From: Deltaproteobacteria bacterium
GTDB lineage: Bacteria > Desulfobacterota > DSM-4660 > Desulfatiglandales > HGW-15
Direction: 5' to 3'
DNA length: 5,387 bases
Assembly: GCA_016926135.1 (NCBI GenBank)
Contig: JAFGPH010000463.1
Coordinates: forward strand, 1-5,387
A program made the position numbers and the translations under genes. Of the stretch, positions 4,709-5,387 are shown one piece after another; positions within the stretch are counted from its first letter, which is position 1, and every line of letters starts with the position of its first letter. The notes below the pieces were generated by a model. The model searched no databases, had not been told where the DNA came from, and worked only from the letters and a program-made list of their open reading frames with translations.

Positions 4709-5387
4709 ATGAACAAACTGAACAGCGTCAGTGCCTTCTTTCCCGCCTTCAATGACGGCGGGACCATTCCCAGCATGATTCTTTGTGCCATCCGCACCCT
4801 GCCCAAGGTGACGGATGACTATGAAGTGATCGTCGTCAATGACGGCAGCATGGACTACACAGGAGACGTGTTGCAGGAACTCGCCGCAGTCTATCCCCAG
4901 CTCCGAATCATCACGCACCCTCGGAACCAGGGTTACGGAGCCGCCCTGAGGAGCGGCTTCAGCGCAGCCCACAAGGACTGGATCTTTTACACGGACGGCG
5001 ATGCCCAGTATGACCCGAGGGAACTGACGAGGCTCGTAGATGCCGTCCGCGGGGACACGGATATGGTCAACGGCTACAAGATTGAGCGACATGACCCTCT
5101 TCACCGTGTCATCATCGGCCGTCTGTATCATCACCTCATGCGCTTCGTTTTCGGATTCCGTCTTCGGGATGTGGACTGCGATTTCCGTCTCATCCGGAGA
5201 CAGGTCCTGGACCGGGTAAGGCTCCAATCCACCTCCGGAACCATCTGCCTTGAGATGGTCAAAAAACTCCAGGATGTGGAATGCAAATTCGAAGAGGTCC
5301 CGGTCCACCACTTCCACCGTGCCTACGGGAAGAGCCAGTTCTTCAATTTCCCCCGCCTCCTGCGAACGGCCGTCCAGTTGTTCACCC
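4709..5387 (+). CDS. Family 2 glycosyltransferase, DPM1/polyprenyl-phosphate type (3' end cut)
   Basis: The first 226 residues of a GT2 (GT-A fold) glycosyltransferase run off the right edge still open. FFPAFND at 10-16 begins the nucleotide-binding fold, and IVVNDGSMD at 41-49 is the classic VNDGS motif with Asp45. NQGYGAALRSGF at 73-84 is the family's NxGxGxAxxxG segment. YTDGDAQYDP at 94-103 carries the metal-binding Asp96-x-Asp98, and DVDCDFRLIRR near 154-164 plus HFHRAYGKSQFF near 201-212 match the acceptor side of dolichol/undecaprenyl-phosphate sugar transferases. The catalytic domain is nearly complete. No membrane segment is visible so far; related proteins either end soon after this point or continue into one or more helices. 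It starts 19 bases after the methyltransferase stop with GGA (4698-4700) eight bases before the ATG. An in-frame TTG at 4703 is a less likely start. It probably moves a sugar from NDP-sugar to a polyprenyl phosphate or glycan at the cytoplasmic membrane face. Confidence 0.92.
   Translation, partial: MNKLNSVSAFFPAFNDGGTIPSMILCAIRTLPKVTDDYEVIVVNDGSMDYTGDVLQELAAVYPQLRIITHPRNQGYGAALRSGFSAAHKDWIFYTDGDAQYDPRELTRLVDAVRGDTDMVNGYKIERHDPLHRVIIGRLYHHLMRFVFGFRLRDVDCDFRLIRRQVLDRVRLQSTSGTICLEMVKKLQDVECKFEEVPVHHFHRAYGKSQFFNFPRLLRTAVQLFT

Noticed and set aside
3778..4806. Long minus-strand open frame (342 codons) opposite the methyltransferases and the start of the GT2 gene
   Set aside because: It spans three genes on the other strand and has no recognisable domain, so it is explained by codon bias.
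4676..5317. Minus-strand open frame of 213 codons opposite the glycosyltransferase
   Set aside because: It is an antisense shadow; the plus strand encodes a clear GT2 domain with VNDGS and DxD motifs.
1..5387. CRISPR arrays, tRNA or rRNA genes, transposases, toxin-antitoxin or phage-defence genes
   Set aside because: No repeat-spacer pattern, cloverleaf, transposase motif or defence-type domain was seen on either strand.

Overview
The window looks like a bacterial chromosome of moderately high GC. The codon usage, the protein styles (TPR proteins, a glycan cassette with a DegT aminotransferase) and a widespread CCCTCACCCCGACCCTCTCCC-type intergenic repeat would fit a deltaproteobacterial (Desulfobacterota-like) genome. 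That placement is an inference from general resemblance; there is no rRNA or other marker here.

Layout. Bases 1-172 hold the last 56 codons of a plus-strand TPR protein. A convergent minus-strand gene (191-847) ends 18 bases away and encodes a 218-residue unrecognised membrane protein with one N-terminal and two C-terminal hydrophobic segments around a helical, TPR-like region. Bases 848-1201 are a 354-base non-coding interval. It holds a candidate promoter for the minus-strand gene, a palindromic intergenic repeat, a second hairpin whose RNA form matches the kink-turn consensus, and weak promoter candidates for the plus-strand operon.

From 1202 to the right edge runs a tightly packed plus-strand operon of five genes: an extended SDR sugar-nucleotide epimerase/dehydratase, a DegT/DnrJ/EryC1/StrS PLP aminotransferase, two different class I SAM methyltransferases, and a family 2 glycosyltransferase cut by the window end. 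The junctions are a 4-base ATGA overlap, an 11-base overlap, a 4-base GTGA overlap and a 19-base gap, so co-transcription and translational coupling are likely.

Taken together the operon reads as part of a surface-glycan or glycolipid pathway. An oxidoreductase and an aminotransferase would make an amino sugar nucleotide, methyltransferases would decorate it or its product, and a polyprenyl-phosphate-type or other GT2 enzyme would transfer a sugar. The exact sugar cannot be read from this window: no nucleotidyltransferase, ketoisomerase or acyltransferase is present. The most notable point is that the SDR has Asn where the catalytic Tyr of the YxxxK motif is expected, while the rest of the active site and cofactor site is intact.
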